From the NCBI GenBank assembly GCA_034003765.1, contig JAVEXZ010000001.1, positions 102,934 through 166,933 of the forward strand: a stretch of 64,000 nt of DNA. Reading direction: 5' to 3'. This stretch comes from JAAZGD01 sp034003765 (GTDB taxonomy: Bacteria; Bacillota; Clostridia; Peptostreptococcales; Anaerovoracaceae). A model generated the notes under the pieces. It saw only the letters and a program-made list of their open reading frames with translations, was not told the origin of the DNA and made no database searches. The position numbers and the translations under genes are program-made. Positions 8,080 through 16,560 of this stretch are shown here, piece after piece; positions within the stretch are counted from its first letter, which is position 1; every line of letters begins with the position of its first letter.

Positions 8080-8958
8080 TTATTCTTTATACCCAAAGTT
8101 TGACAAAGAAAAATCAGAATCTCGCCAATTTTCTCGAACCTTAACCCATAATTCAAGAAAAACTTTTGTAGCTAAAAGGCCTTCAATCTCAAGCCTTGCC
8201 TGCTTCCCAATCCCTTTGAGTTTTTTACCATCTTTACCAATAATTATTCCCTTATGTGATTTTTTCTCGCAATAAATAATGGCGCTTATCCTTGTCAACT
8301 TCTCTGACTCCTGGTAACTTTCTATTTCTATTGCAATACCGTGGGGAACCTCTTCGTCAAGATAAAGCAGGGTTTTTTCTCTTATAATTTCACTGACAAT
8401 AAATCGTTCGGGATGGTCTGTAATCATATCTGTAGGAAAATATGCTGGTCCCTCTTTCATAAATTCCCCCAAGGAATCTATTAGTAGAGATACATTTTTA
8501 CCACTTAATGCGCTTATCCCAATGATTTTTTCAAAAACGCTAAAGGCTTCGTAGGCCTCAAAGACTCTTTGGTACTTATCTGGTTCCATAGTATCAATTT
8601 TGTTGATGACTAATATTTTTGGAGTTTTCACCTCTTTCAAAAGGTCTAAAATATATGCATCTCCCGGGCCTTTGCCTAATTCATCATCAATTATCAAGAC
8701 TATAGCATCCACCTCTTCAAATGTTCGAAGAGCCTGCTGGGTCATAAATGAACCCAACTTATTCTTGGGTTTATGGATCCCAGGCGTATCTATAAATACC
8801 ATCTGTAAATTTTCCTGGCTGTAAATTCCTCTTATGGTATTACGTGTTGTCTGTGGCTTTGATGTTGTAATCGCTATCTTCTCTCCAATAATTGCATTTA
8901 GTAATGTGGATTTGCCAACATTAGGTCTACCAATAATACCTATAAATCCTGATTTCAT
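8080..8958 (-). CDS. era: GTPase Era
   Basis: Essential GTPase that binds 16S rRNA near its 3' end during 30S assembly. G1 GRPNVGKST at 11-19, G3 DTPGIH and G4 NKID are present, followed by a C-terminal KH domain with KGIIIGKDGKKLKGIG. The length of 292 is typical. It lies between cdd and recO in the classic phoH-ybeY-cdd-era-recO order of Firmicutes; dgkA, often found between ybeY and cdd, is absent. Confidence 0.96.
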   Translation of the reverse strand: MKSGFIGIIGRPNVGKSTLLNAIIGEKIAITTSKPQTTRNTIRGIYSQENLQMVFIDTPGIHKPKNKLGSFMTQQALRTFEEVDAIVLIIDDELGKGPGDAYILDLLKEVKTPKILVINKIDTMEPDKYQRVFEAYEAFSVFEKIIGISALSGKNVSLLIDSLGEFMKEGPAYFPTDMITDHPERFIVSEIIREKTLLYLDEEVPHGIAIEIESYQESEKLTRISAIIYCEKKSHKGIIIGKDGKKLKGIGKQARLEIEGLLATKVFLELWVKVRENWRDSDFSLSNFGYKE

Positions 8959-9001
8959 CTAAACTCCATTCTTTTTCTAAAACTTTAAATAATGCCTATT
9001 C

Positions 9002-9388
9002 TTAAGTAGATAGGCGAAATCCTTCAGGGAACAGATTCCCCAAAGTTTTTACCACTAGTTTGTCCCCATCTTCCCCTGTAATTACCAAGAAATCCTGGTC
9101 GCAAAACTCCCACATGAATTGCCTGCAAATACCACAAGGCCAAGCACTGCCCTCCCTTGTTGCAACAGCTATTTTTTCAAACTCTCTCTCCCCAGCTGTA
9201 ACAGCTTTGACAAAAGCACTTCTTTCTGCGCAAATTGTAGCACCATAGCTGGAGTTTTCCACATTTACTCCTGTGTAAACCTCCCCCGACTTTGCCAGCA
9301 AAGCCGCTCCCACATAAAATTTAGAAAAGGGAGCATAGGCATTATCGGTAGCCTCTTTTGCCTTGTTATAGAGTTCTTTGTTATCCAT
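9002..9388 (-). CDS. cdd: Cytidine deaminase
   Basis: Zinc enzyme of pyrimidine salvage that deaminates cytidine and deoxycytidine. The zinc site is formed by the CAE of CAERSA and the two Cys of PCGICRQ; the catalytic Glu is in CAE. The 128-residue length fits the small tetrameric class. Two bases separate it from ybeY. Its product would feed the pyrimidine-nucleoside phosphorylase encoded at 28367-29674. Confidence 0.95.
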   Translation of the reverse strand: MDNKELYNKAKEATDNAYAPFSKFYVGAALLAKSGEVYTGVNVENSSYGATICAERSAFVKAVTAGEREFEKIAVATREGSAWPCGICRQFMWEFCDQDFLVITGEDGDKLVVKTLGNLFPEGFRLST

Positions 9389-9389
9389 T

Positions 9390-9848
9390 TTACTGCTCTC
9401 TTTCTAATCCGATTTTTTTCATAATATCTTCTTCGAATATTCTCATCTCAGTTTGTTTGTCCTTTTCTAAATGATCATATCCCATTAGATGGGCGATACT
9501 GTGAACAAAAAGATATACAATCTCTCTTTCGGGGCTATGTCCAAATTCATCTGCTTGCAATAAGGCTTGATCAGTGCATATTACAACATCCCCAAAACAT
9601 ATATTACCAAAGGCTGGAATCTCTGCTGTAGTTTCATATTGTGGAAAGGACAAAACATCAGTTATTCTGTCTATACCCCTATATGTATTGTTTAATATCT
9701 TCATCTCTTCCATTGAAACAAAGGTTACACTAAACTCAGCCCTATCTTCAGGGATTCCTTTTAATTGGCAACACAGCTTGGCCGCCTCTTCCATTTTAGC
9801 AACTACACTGTCACCTGGACGTCTTTCTGCTCCGAATACAATTTCCAT
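9390..9848 (-). CDS. ybeY: Endoribonuclease YbeY
   Basis: Metal-dependent RNase in 16S rRNA maturation and ribosome quality control. The zinc motif reads HSIAHLMGYDH, keeping the three His of the usual H-G-x-L-H-L-x-G-Y-D-H but with Ser and Ala at two normally Gly/Leu positions. DVLSFP, a second family hallmark, is also present. Length 152. The SD GGAGG lies upstream of the ATG within the 3' end of phoH, so translation is probably coupled. Confidence 0.93.
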   Translation of the reverse strand: MEIVFGAERRPGDSVVAKMEEAAKLCCQLKGIPEDRAEFSVTFVSMEEMKILNNTYRGIDRITDVLSFPQYETTAEIPAFGNICFGDVVICTDQALLQADEFGHSPEREIVYLFVHSIAHLMGYDHLEKDKQTEMRIFEEDIMKKIGLEREQ

Positions 9849-10844
9849 TTAGTCTTCCTCCCATTGGTGGCCATGTGCTTCTTCGTACTCACCGTATGCA
9901 TTGACAATTTTTCTTACTAATTCATGACGAACAACATCCACATCTGTTAAGTAGCAAAATTTAATATCTGCTAGAGACTTTAAAACATTATATGCCTCAA
10001 CAAGGCCTGATTGTTTGCCTCTTGGCAAATCAATTTGTGTTATGTCTCCAGTTATAACCATTTTACTGCCAAATCCCATTCTAGTTAAGAACATCTTCAT
10101 CTGTTCTTTGGTGCTGTTTTGTGCTTCGTCAAGAATAATAAAAGCATTATCCAAGGTTCTACCCCTCATATAAGCAAGGGGAACAACTTCGATGATTTCT
10201 TTTTCTTTTAACCTTAGTGCGCTTTCCTTTCCTATCATATCATAGAGGGCATCGTACAAAGGTCTAAGATATGGGTCCACTTTTTCTTGGAGATCTCCAG
10301 GTAAAAAGCCTAAGCGCTCCCCTGCTTCAACTGCAGGTCTAGCCAGGATTATCTTTTGGACCGCTTTGTTTTTGTAGGCATTTATTGCTAGCGCAACAGC
10401 CAAATAAGTTTTACCTGTTCCCGCCGGGCCAATACCAAAGACAATATCCGACTCTCTAATGGCTTTTGCATATGCTTTTTGCCCAATAGTTTTGGGTTTA
10501 ATGGGTTTTCCCATATGTGTGAAGCAGAGAACATCCCTCTTTTGCATTCCCTCTTTGTAGGATAAGCCTTGCCGGTTCAAGGAAATTATATAGCTGATTT
10601 TTTGGCCATCAAGTATTTCTCCATCATTTATAAGGCTGACAAAGTCCTCTAAAATTCCTTTTACTATATTGGCATCTTTGCCTTTAATCAGAATCTCATT
10701 GTCTCTGGGGATGACATCAACTTCATAGTCTTCTTTCAAAAGATTAATATTCTGATCTAGGTTTCCAAATAAGTCTATTCGATTAAAGTCTTCACCCAAA
10801 GGAATTTTTACTTCTTCCTGGCTGAGTAGGTTTTGTATATCCAA
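9849..10844 (-). CDS. phoH: PhoH-family ATPase
   Basis: PhoH-like P-loop ATPase, often linked to RNA metabolism with YbeY. Walker A is GPAGTGKTYLA and Walker B is IILDEAQN; the helicase-like motif GDITQIDLP is present. A KH-like domain precedes the ATPase (residues 1-110). I prefer the TTG start at 10844, five bases after AAGGAGG; the in-frame ATG at 10859 contains that SD inside its own first codons and has no SD of its own. It begins 27 bases after the tnaA stop codon with no terminator between. Confidence 0.92.
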   Translation of the reverse strand: MDIQNLLSQEEVKIPLGEDFNRIDLFGNLDQNINLLKEDYEVDVIPRDNEILIKGKDANIVKGILEDFVSLINDGEILDGQKISYIISLNRQGLSYKEGMQKRDVLCFTHMGKPIKPKTIGQKAYAKAIRESDIVFGIGPAGTGKTYLAVALAINAYKNKAVQKIILARPAVEAGERLGFLPGDLQEKVDPYLRPLYDALYDMIGKESALRLKEKEIIEVVPLAYMRGRTLDNAFIILDEAQNSTKEQMKMFLTRMGFGSKMVITGDITQIDLPRGKQSGLVEAYNVLKSLADIKFCYLTDVDVVRHELVRKIVNAYGEYEEAHGHQWEED

Positions 10845-10871
10845 ATAATCCTCCTTCATTTAAGGGATTTA

Positions 10872-12260
10872 TTACTTGATAGGCTCTAAATGAGCCTGAA
10901 AATGTCGTAGAATTGGCGGTTCCCATACTATCTTGTAACCTTTTGTTAGGGTGTGAGAACCTTCCTTGATGGCAATTAGCGCCTCCACAATAACATCTAA
11001 ATGAGCTTGTGTGTATACCCTTCTTGGTATAGCTAATCTTGTAAACTCAAACTCTGCTTGGAGTTGAGCCCCCGTATCAGGGTCATTACCTAACATGTAG
11101 GATCCGATATCACATGCTCTTATTCCAGCTTCTTTATAGAGCTCTAAGGCTAGAACCTGGCCAGGGAACTCATTGTATGGGATGCCAGGAAACATTGCCT
11201 TAGCATCTAGGAATACTCCATGGCCACCCACCGGTGCTTGATAGGAGATACCAGCATCATCTAATTTGGCAGCAAGATATTCCATCTGACCGATTCTATA
11301 CTTAAGATAGTCTTCTTCTGTTCCTTCATATAGGCCAATGGCCAAGGCTTCCATGTCTCTTCCAGAAAGACCTCCATATGTAAAAAAGCCTTCATAAGAT
11401 ATGCAATTAGCTTTGATATTAAGGATAATTGGGTCTTTATCATCCCTTACCCCAATCAATCCCCCCATATTGACTATTCCGTCTTTTTTAGCACTCATTG
11501 TAAAGTAGTCTGCATAGCCGAACATTTCTCTAACTATATCTTTAATTGATGTCGACTTGTATTTGGGGTCATCTCTTTTTATAAAGTAAGCATTCTCCGC
11601 ATAACGGGCGCCATCGATACAAAGAGGTATCTTGTATTTTTTACATATTTTTGCGGTTTCCTCCATGTTAGTCATGGAAACAGGTTGCCCTCCTGCAGAA
11701 TTGTTGGTAATGGTCATGACTACAAGACCTATATTTTCTGGTCCTTTTTCACCTATAAGCCGGTCTAGCTTTGCCAAATCCATGTTTCCCTTAAAAGGGA
11801 CTCTCCGGCTTGGATCTTTAGCTTCTGCTACTACGCAGTCTAGGGCTCTTGCCCCTGCCAGTTCTACATGGGCTCTTGTTGTGTCAAAAAACATATTGGA
11901 TATGGCAAACATTCCCTTTTTCAAGAAAAGAGGGAAAAGAACTTTTTCCGCTGCCCTACCTTGATGTACAGGTTGTATATATTGGAATTTGAAAATATCC
12001 TTGGCAGCATCTAGAAGTTTGTAATAAGAGGAAGCTCCTGCATAAGACTCATCCCCATTCATCACTCCAGCCCACTGAGCCATGCTCATTGCGTTGGTAC
12101 CTGAATCAGTTAACAAATCTATATAACAGTCTTCTCCTGCTAGATAAAAAACATTGTAATTTGCTTGTTTTATCTTGTTGAGCCTCTCTTCAAGGGTCAA
12201 AATCTTTAGGGGTTCTACAGATTTAATTCTAAATGGCTCCGCAACATACTTAACTGACAT
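10872..12260 (-). CDS. tnaA: Tryptophanase (tyrosine phenol-lyase family)
   Basis: PLP enzyme that cleaves L-tryptophan to indole, pyruvate and ammonia. The PLP lysine lies in SAKKDG, and LTDSGTNAMS, HQGRAAE and NNSAGGQPVS are family motifs. The segment AGIRACDIGSYMLGNDPDTG matches tryptophanases (GIRAVEIGSFLLG) rather than tyrosine phenol-lyases (GVRSMERG), which favours TnaA. The start is ATG 12260, eight bases after GGAGG; the ATG five codons upstream contains that SD. It follows ridA by 44 bp in one operon. I see no TnaC-like leader peptide. Substrate choice is inferred, not proven. Confidence 0.85.
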   Translation of the reverse strand: MSVKYVAEPFRIKSVEPLKILTLEERLNKIKQANYNVFYLAGEDCYIDLLTDSGTNAMSMAQWAGVMNGDESYAGASSYYKLLDAAKDIFKFQYIQPVHQGRAAEKVLFPLFLKKGMFAISNMFFDTTRAHVELAGARALDCVVAEAKDPSRRVPFKGNMDLAKLDRLIGEKGPENIGLVVMTITNNSAGGQPVSMTNMEETAKICKKYKIPLCIDGARYAENAYFIKRDDPKYKSTSIKDIVREMFGYADYFTMSAKKDGIVNMGGLIGVRDDKDPIILNIKANCISYEGFFTYGGLSGRDMEALAIGLYEGTEEDYLKYRIGQMEYLAAKLDDAGISYQAPVGGHGVFLDAKAMFPGIPYNEFPGQVLALELYKEAGIRACDIGSYMLGNDPDTGAQLQAEFEFTRLAIPRRVYTQAHLDVIVEALIAIKEGSHTLTKGYKIVWEPPILRHFQAHLEPIK

Positions 12261-12304
12261 TTTCTTGTCCTCCATAAATATTATCTGGAATATCTATAAA
12301 CTAA

Positions 12305-12685
12305 TTATTTTACTGCTATTGCTTCAATCTCTACTAGAGCATCTTTTGGCAAACGAGCAACTTCTACCGCAGATCTAGAAGGATAATTACCCGCCGTAAA
12401 AAATTCTCCATACACCTCATTCATTTGGGCAAAGTTGTTCATATCGCTTAAAAATACAGTTAGTTTCATGGCATTATCCATGGAGGTTCCTACAGTTTCT
12501 AGGATAGCCTTTACGTTTATAAGGGATTGTCTGGTTTGCTCCTTGATTCCTCCTGGAACAAAATCCCCAGTAGCTGGATCTAAAGGAAGTTGACCAGATG
12601 TAAACACAAAATTATAGGCTTCAGTTCCTTGTGAGTAAGGTCCTATTGCTTGTGGTGCGTCCTTTGTTGATAATATTTTTTTCAT
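12305..12685 (-). CDS. ridA: RidA-family enamine/imine deaminase
   Basis: Hydrolyses reactive enamine/imine intermediates such as 2-aminoacrylate, which PLP lyases release. The 126-residue protein shows GPYSQG, FVFTSGQLPLDP and the C-terminal VEVARLPKDALVEIEAIAV with the conserved Arg that binds the substrate carboxylate. GAGGAG lies eight bases before the ATG. Being directly upstream of tnaA fits its chemistry, because tryptophanase forms aminoacrylate. It is the first gene of the ridA-tnaA unit. Confidence 0.93.
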   Translation of the reverse strand: MKKILSTKDAPQAIGPYSQGTEAYNFVFTSGQLPLDPATGDFVPGGIKEQTRQSLINVKAILETVGTSMDNAMKLTVFLSDMNNFAQMNEVYGEFFTAGNYPSRSAVEVARLPKDALVEIEAIAVK

Positions 12686-12954
12686 AATCTCTGCTCCTCA
12701 TAAAATATGGTTATAGAAATAATTCGCCTTATTAGCCTCTTTCTTTGGCTAATAGATTACCACAAATATTGGCGAATTACAATAAGAGTGAGGGGCCTTG
12801 GCACTATAGTAATCTAAAGATAATCTCGAACAATATATAATAATCGGCCCTAAGAAAGGTTCCTACTTGGAAATTGTGAACCGATTACACCCAAGACAAG
12901 AACTGACGATTTCTGGATGTATTGTTCCAATAAGCTGAATATAAAAAGACAAAT
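12686..12954 (-). promoter_or_regulatory. Structured upstream region of ridA-tnaA
   Basis: No gene is evident in this stretch of about 270 bp. It holds two dyads. The nearer one (12720-12779) pairs TAATTCGCC with GGCGAATTA and, inside it, TATTAGCC with GGCTAATA. The farther one (12841-12887) pairs TAATCGG with CCGATTA, or alternatively GGTTC with GAACC; these two pairings share two bases and so exclude each other. I do not recognise a T-box or other known riboswitch and find no ATG-started leader peptide rich in Trp. A role in controlling ridA-tnaA is inference. Confidence 0.45.
12720..12779 (-). other. Nested hairpin in ridA 5' region
   Basis: The 9-bp outer arms (12720-12728 with 12771-12779) and 8-bp inner arms (12730-12737 with 12747-12754) are both perfect complements. 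There is no T-run after it, so it is not an ordinary terminator. It ends about 35 bp before the ridA start codon. Confidence 0.55.
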
Positions 12955-12990
12955 AAAAACCCTTGAAATATTAAAAATCAAGGGTTTTTT
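12955..12990 (-). terminator. Bidirectional terminator after tRNA-Arg
   Basis: The arms AAAAACCCTTGA (12955-12966) and TCAAGGGTTTTT (12978-12989) form a perfect 12-bp stem with an 11-base loop and T-runs on both strands. It lies two bases beyond the CCA end of the tRNA. Confidence 0.8.
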
Positions 12991-12992
12991 GG

Positions 12993-13068
12993 TGGTGAGG
13001 CACGAGGGATTCGAACCCCCAACCGACAGATTCGAAGTCTGCGACTCTATCCATTGAGCTAGTGCCCC
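12993..13068 (-). tRNA. tRNA-Arg (anticodon UCG)
   Basis: A 76-base gene with the CCA end encoded. The acceptor stem GGGGCAC pairs with GTGCCTC with one G-U; the D arm contains AGCTCAATGGATAGAG; the anticodon loop CTTCGAA gives UCG, reading CGA arginine codons; the T arm contains GGTTCGAATCC. It has its own promoter and terminator. Confidence 0.95.
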
Positions 13069-13090
13069 TTACTTGCTCCTACGAGAAAGT

Positions 13091-13119
13091 ATATTACCAC
13101 ACAGCAATGAAAATAACAA
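13091..13119 (-). promoter_or_regulatory. Promoter of tRNA-Arg
   Basis: The -35 TTGTTA (13119-13114) and -10 TAATAT (13096-13091) are 17 bp apart, and the tRNA starts 23 bp beyond. The -35 directly abuts a GC-rich hairpin that ends the preceding transcript. Confidence 0.7.
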
Positions 13120-13136
13120 GGGGGTTATTTCCCCCT
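13119..13136 (-). terminator. Possible terminator after the Cys-rich gene
   Basis: AGGGGG and CCCCCT form a 6-bp stem with loop AAATAA on the minus strand, followed by TGTTATTTTC. The T-run is weak, and the hairpin touches the tRNA promoter. Confidence 0.45.
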
Positions 13137-13189
13137 ACCAGCAGTTTGTTTTTCACAATCAGCATTTTTTATTCACCCTAAATGGCAGC

Positions 13190-13465
13190 TTATTTCCCAC
13201 CATCTACAGTGCAAAAATAGAGTTTGTCCAGATTGTACTCCTTGAATAATTCGCATTTGGAGCAGATACATCCATGTTCTTCTTCGATACAATGGCTTTT
13301 CTCGTAAGCACAAAACATTGTTTCAGCGTGAATTTTATCCATATCACCTAGCAACAAAATAGTATTACCTGGCATTGCTTTAAGTTTGCAAGCAGTGCTA
13401 TAGCTGGGACACTTCCTACACTGACACTTCAAAAGATTTTTGTGAGTTTTTGGAACTGTTGACAT
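13190..13465 (-). CDS. Small cysteine-rich protein, DUF2769-like
   Basis: A 91-residue protein with nine Cys in clusters CQCRKCPSY, C-x-CSKC and others, a pattern seen in DUF2769 proteins of anaerobic bacteria and archaea and suggestive of metal or Fe-S binding. AAGGAGG is placed well before the ATG. It stands alone between the tRNA and the diguanylate-cyclase gene. Function is not known; the family assignment is from pattern memory. Confidence 0.65.
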   Translation of the reverse strand: MSTVPKTHKNLLKCQCRKCPSYSTACKLKAMPGNTILLLGDMDKIHAETMFCAYEKSHCIEEEHGCICSKCELFKEYNLDKLYFCTVDGGK

Positions 13466-13571
13466 AATTACACCTCCTTAAAATCGCAGATTCAAAACAT
13501 TAATTTACATTTTATTTTATCATTCACAAGACCTTTTTTACTCTTTACAAGTCAAATGAATAGGTGGCTGT

Positions 13572-15254
13572 TTATACTATATGCTTGATAAATAGCCTGA
13601 CTAGTTGTGGATCAAACTGAGTGCCAGAGAAAAGTTTTAATTCTTTGATTGCCTCTTCCTTGGAAAGGGCTTTTTTGTAGGAACGATCATGAGTCATGGC
13701 ATCATATGCATCTACTACAGCTAAGATCCTGCTGCCCAAAGGAATTTGTTCTTCTTTTAGGCCTCCAGGGTATCCACTGCCATCCCACCATTCATGGTGG
13801 CAAAGAATCAGGTCTGCAACGTGCATTAGACCTGGTGAAGAATTGGCAATTCTATAACCAGTCTCTGGGTGCTTTCTAATTTGTCGCCACTCTTCATCCG
13901 TCAATGGATCCTTTTTGGTTAATATGTTTTGATCTATACTTATCTTGCCTATATCATGAACTGTAGCGAACAATTGAAGAGCTACTAAATCTTCGTCTGA
14001 CATATTCATCAATTGGCCAAGCTTAAGAGATTGTTGGGCCAATCTCTCAGCATGCTGTTCGGTCTCATAACTTTTCTCATACATTGTGTTTTTAATTGAA
14101 ATCAATAAAGAGCTATGAAAACTCTTGTAATCCAAAGTCTTTTGCTGATACATGTATTCCTCTGCAATATTTACATAGTCTGTCAGCGGAAGACCTTCTT
14201 CTACTTTGGTTGCTTGGCCAAGAGATATGCTTGTAAAGTGCACATCGTTATCTAAGGCTTGAGAATGTTCATCACAGCTTATTCGAATTGACTTTATTAT
14301 TCCTTTTGCTGCCACACTGTCGGTATTTGGTAAGATTAAATAGAATTCGTCCCCACCCACTCTTCCCACAACATCTGACTCTCTAGTTGAGTTTTTCAAT
14401 ATTTGTGAAATAGCCACTATCAATCGGTCACCTTCACCATGGCCAAAGGAATCATTTACAAGTTTTAATCCATTTATATCCCCCGCCACTACACTAATAG
14501 GAAAATTACTTTCTTGATCTAAAAACCCTAGTGCTTGTTGAATATATGCCCTATTATATAGGCCCGTTAATACATCATGATGGTTAAGAAAACGTATTTC
14601 CTCTTCTCTCCGCCTTCTTTCTGTTACGTCTCGCCGAATGCCTATTACTCCAATCAATTGGCCTTTTTCATCATAGTAGGGGGTTTTTAAGAGTTCAAAT
14701 AAATTTTCCTTACCATCTTTATTTGTATATAATTCCTCTGACCTACTGGGCCTCCTTGATTCAAATACCTCACGATCAATTTTTAAGTACTGGGCAGCTA
14801 ATTGAGGGCCAAAAAGTTCATAATCATCCTTGCCCACAAAATCCTCTAGAAGAAAGTCATTGTAAGTCTCAAAAGCATGGTTGCCTCCGAGGTAAATTGA
14901 ATTTTTGTCCTTGTAAAAAATAATGTCTGGAATTGAATCAAAAAGGGCTTTTAACAAGGACTCTTTGTTTTGTGCCTCTTGGGTAGCCCTTTCCATCTTG
15001 CTCATAGCTGAATAAACCAAAATAAAAATCAGAATTCCAGTTAGTCCAACATAGATGAGTCCCTTAACTATGCTAAACCACAGGAATCTATCAATTCCTG
15101 GCAAAACCATATAGGCAATACAGTCGGATAAAATAATCCAAAGACCACCTGCAAGTAAGTATATTATTGTAATTAGGATTGCATTTTTACCTACACTAGT
15201 AGTAAGGATGGCCTTAGGCTTCTTTGGATTGCCCATGCCCTTGTTTCTTGGCAT
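13572..15254 (-). CDS. Membrane PAS-GGDEF-HD-GYP cyclic-di-GMP protein
   Basis: Two transmembrane segments (about 24-46 and 57-80) are followed by a PAS domain (about 105-215), a GGDEF domain and an HD-GYP domain. GGDEF is intact (GRVGGDEF) and has a canonical inhibitory I-site, RESD, five residues before it. The HD-GYP part has HDIGKI, HPETGYRI and HHEWWDGSGYPGGL, so both synthesis and hydrolysis of cyclic-di-GMP are possible. It is monocistronic, 560 residues, with its own promoter. The PAS ligand is unknown. Confidence 0.92.
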   Translation of the reverse strand: MPRNKGMGNPKKPKAILTTSVGKNAILITIIYLLAGGLWIILSDCIAYMVLPGIDRFLWFSIVKGLIYVGLTGILIFILVYSAMSKMERATQEAQNKESLLKALFDSIPDIIFYKDKNSIYLGGNHAFETYNDFLLEDFVGKDDYELFGPQLAAQYLKIDREVFESRRPSRSEELYTNKDGKENLFELLKTPYYDEKGQLIGVIGIRRDVTERRRREEEIRFLNHHDVLTGLYNRAYIQQALGFLDQESNFPISVVAGDINGLKLVNDSFGHGEGDRLIVAISQILKNSTRESDVVGRVGGDEFYLILPNTDSVAAKGIIKSIRISCDEHSQALDNDVHFTSISLGQATKVEEGLPLTDYVNIAEEYMYQQKTLDYKSFHSSLLISIKNTMYEKSYETEQHAERLAQQSLKLGQLMNMSDEDLVALQLFATVHDIGKISIDQNILTKKDPLTDEEWRQIRKHPETGYRIANSSPGLMHVADLILCHHEWWDGSGYPGGLKEEQIPLGSRILAVVDAYDAMTHDRSYKKALSKEEAIKELKLFSGTQFDPQLVRLFIKHIV

Positions 15255-15325
15255 TGGTTCACCCTTGTCCTTTCAAATTCTTTTTTATTTCTAAAAATAT
15301 ATTAGTTTATAAGATGTATACCTTT

Positions 15326-15353
15326 ATTTTAGTGTAATATTCAGAAATGTCAA
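15326..15353 (-). promoter_or_regulatory. Promoter of the GGDEF/HD-GYP gene
   Basis: The minus-strand -35 TTGACA (15353-15348) and -10 TAAAAT (15331-15326) have a 16-bp spacer, about 70 bp before the start codon. The rest of the 238-bp divergent gap up to lysR is A+T-rich with no clear further element. Confidence 0.65.
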
Positions 15354-15492
15354 AAAATTATATGAATCAAATAATTAAGCTATAATTAAAAAATCCACTA
15401 AGGGTAGATATGAATTGCAGTAGTTTATTGTCAATGGTAGAATGAATCCGTAGGTATAAAGTTCAACTCACCACCACAAATAGGAGATACCA

Positions 15493-16458
15493 ATGAATCT
15501 GCAACATATACGTTACGCCTTGGAGGTGAACCGAACTGGTTCCATAACCCAAGCAGCAGAAAACCTTTATATGAATCAGCCCAACTTGAGCAAAGCAATC
15601 CGTGAATTTGAGGAAGAACTTGGCTACAAGATCTTTAATCGTACTACAAAAGGAATGATCCCCACACAAAAGGGAGAGATTTTTCTTATACGTGGTAAAA
15701 AAATACTCTCTGATATCAAGGACCTAGAATCTCTTTTCTCCTTAGTAGAAAAACCTTTAGGGTTTTCTGTTGTTGTCCCAAGATACTTTCCCCTTTCTAA
15801 TATATTAAATGCTATGTTAGATTCCCAAGAAGGCAAAGAAGAAACTACATGGCATATAATTGAAATGGATGATGACAATGCCATAAAGCAAATTATGGAA
15901 GGACAAAGTCAGCTGGGCATCCTTCGCTATTCTTCAATATATGATCTTTATGTTGGTCAGTACCTAAAAAGCAAAGGGATAAAAAGTAAACTTTTAGCTC
16001 ACAATGCTAAGAGTGTGGTTTTTTCAATTGAAAGCCCATTAAACAGGCTGTCATCACTTTCACCTGAAAATGTAAGGGACCAGATAGAGCTTCAACTATA
16101 TATACAGCCATCTCGTCATTTGCCAGAAGATTCTATTATAGGAGAGACATCATTTAATGAACCAGGGAGGGAAAAAAGAACATTCTTGTTTAGTGATACC
16201 CTTACTGCACTAGAAGTCCTGGTTGAAAATCCCAATACCTATATGATTGCACCTTCTCCACTTCCCGTCACTACTTTGAATCGTTACAAACTCAGTCAAA
16301 AACTTCACTGGGATGAGTCTACAAGATATATGAATCGGTTGATTTATGGAGCTTCCCATGGTTTTTCACATGAGGAAGAAAGCTTTATCAAACAAGTATT
16401 AAAGGGCTTCAGTGAAGCTGATGCCACTATTTTATACCAACACACAAGTACAGAATAA
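15493..16458 (+). CDS. LysR-family transcriptional regulator
   Basis: A 321-residue LTTR with the N-terminal winged helix-turn-helix at 1-60 (MNLQHIRYALEVNRTGSIT, then AAENLYMNQPNLSKAIREFE) and a periplasmic-binding-like effector domain. GGAGA precedes the ATG. It is divergent from the GGDEF gene and upstream of rex, but separated from rex by a palindrome and a separate promoter, so it is probably its own unit. The effector and targets cannot be read from sequence. Confidence 0.9.
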   Translation: MNLQHIRYALEVNRTGSITQAAENLYMNQPNLSKAIREFEEELGYKIFNRTTKGMIPTQKGEIFLIRGKKILSDIKDLESLFSLVEKPLGFSVVVPRYFPLSNILNAMLDSQEGKEETTWHIIEMDDDNAIKQIMEGQSQLGILRYSSIYDLYVGQYLKSKGIKSKLLAHNAKSVVFSIESPLNRLSSLSPENVRDQIELQLYIQPSRHLPEDSIIGETSFNEPGREKRTFLFSDTLTALEVLVENPNTYMIAPSPLPVTTLNRYKLSQKLHWDESTRYMNRLIYGASHGFSHEEESFIKQVLKGFSEADATILYQHTSTE

Positions 16459-16560
16459 TAACATTTACTGCCCTCCCAGCTTCTTTCTTACAAACTACCA
16501 CCCTAAATATGCTTTTGATCGCCACAAAATTAGGATCAAAAACCCTCGAATCTTAACCTT

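Noticed and set aside
10872..12260. Tyrosine phenol-lyase
   Set aside because: The segment around GIRACDIGS follows tryptophanase rather than the Met/Arg pattern of tyrosine phenol-lyase; still, activity is not proven.
12686..12954. T-box leader for tnaA/ridA
   Set aside because: No AGGGTGG-type T-box sequence, and there is no synthetase or transporter downstream.
15463..15669. Short minus-strand reading frame opposite the start of lysR
   Set aside because: Antisense to a well-supported LysR gene, no SD, sequence composition unlike coding DNA.
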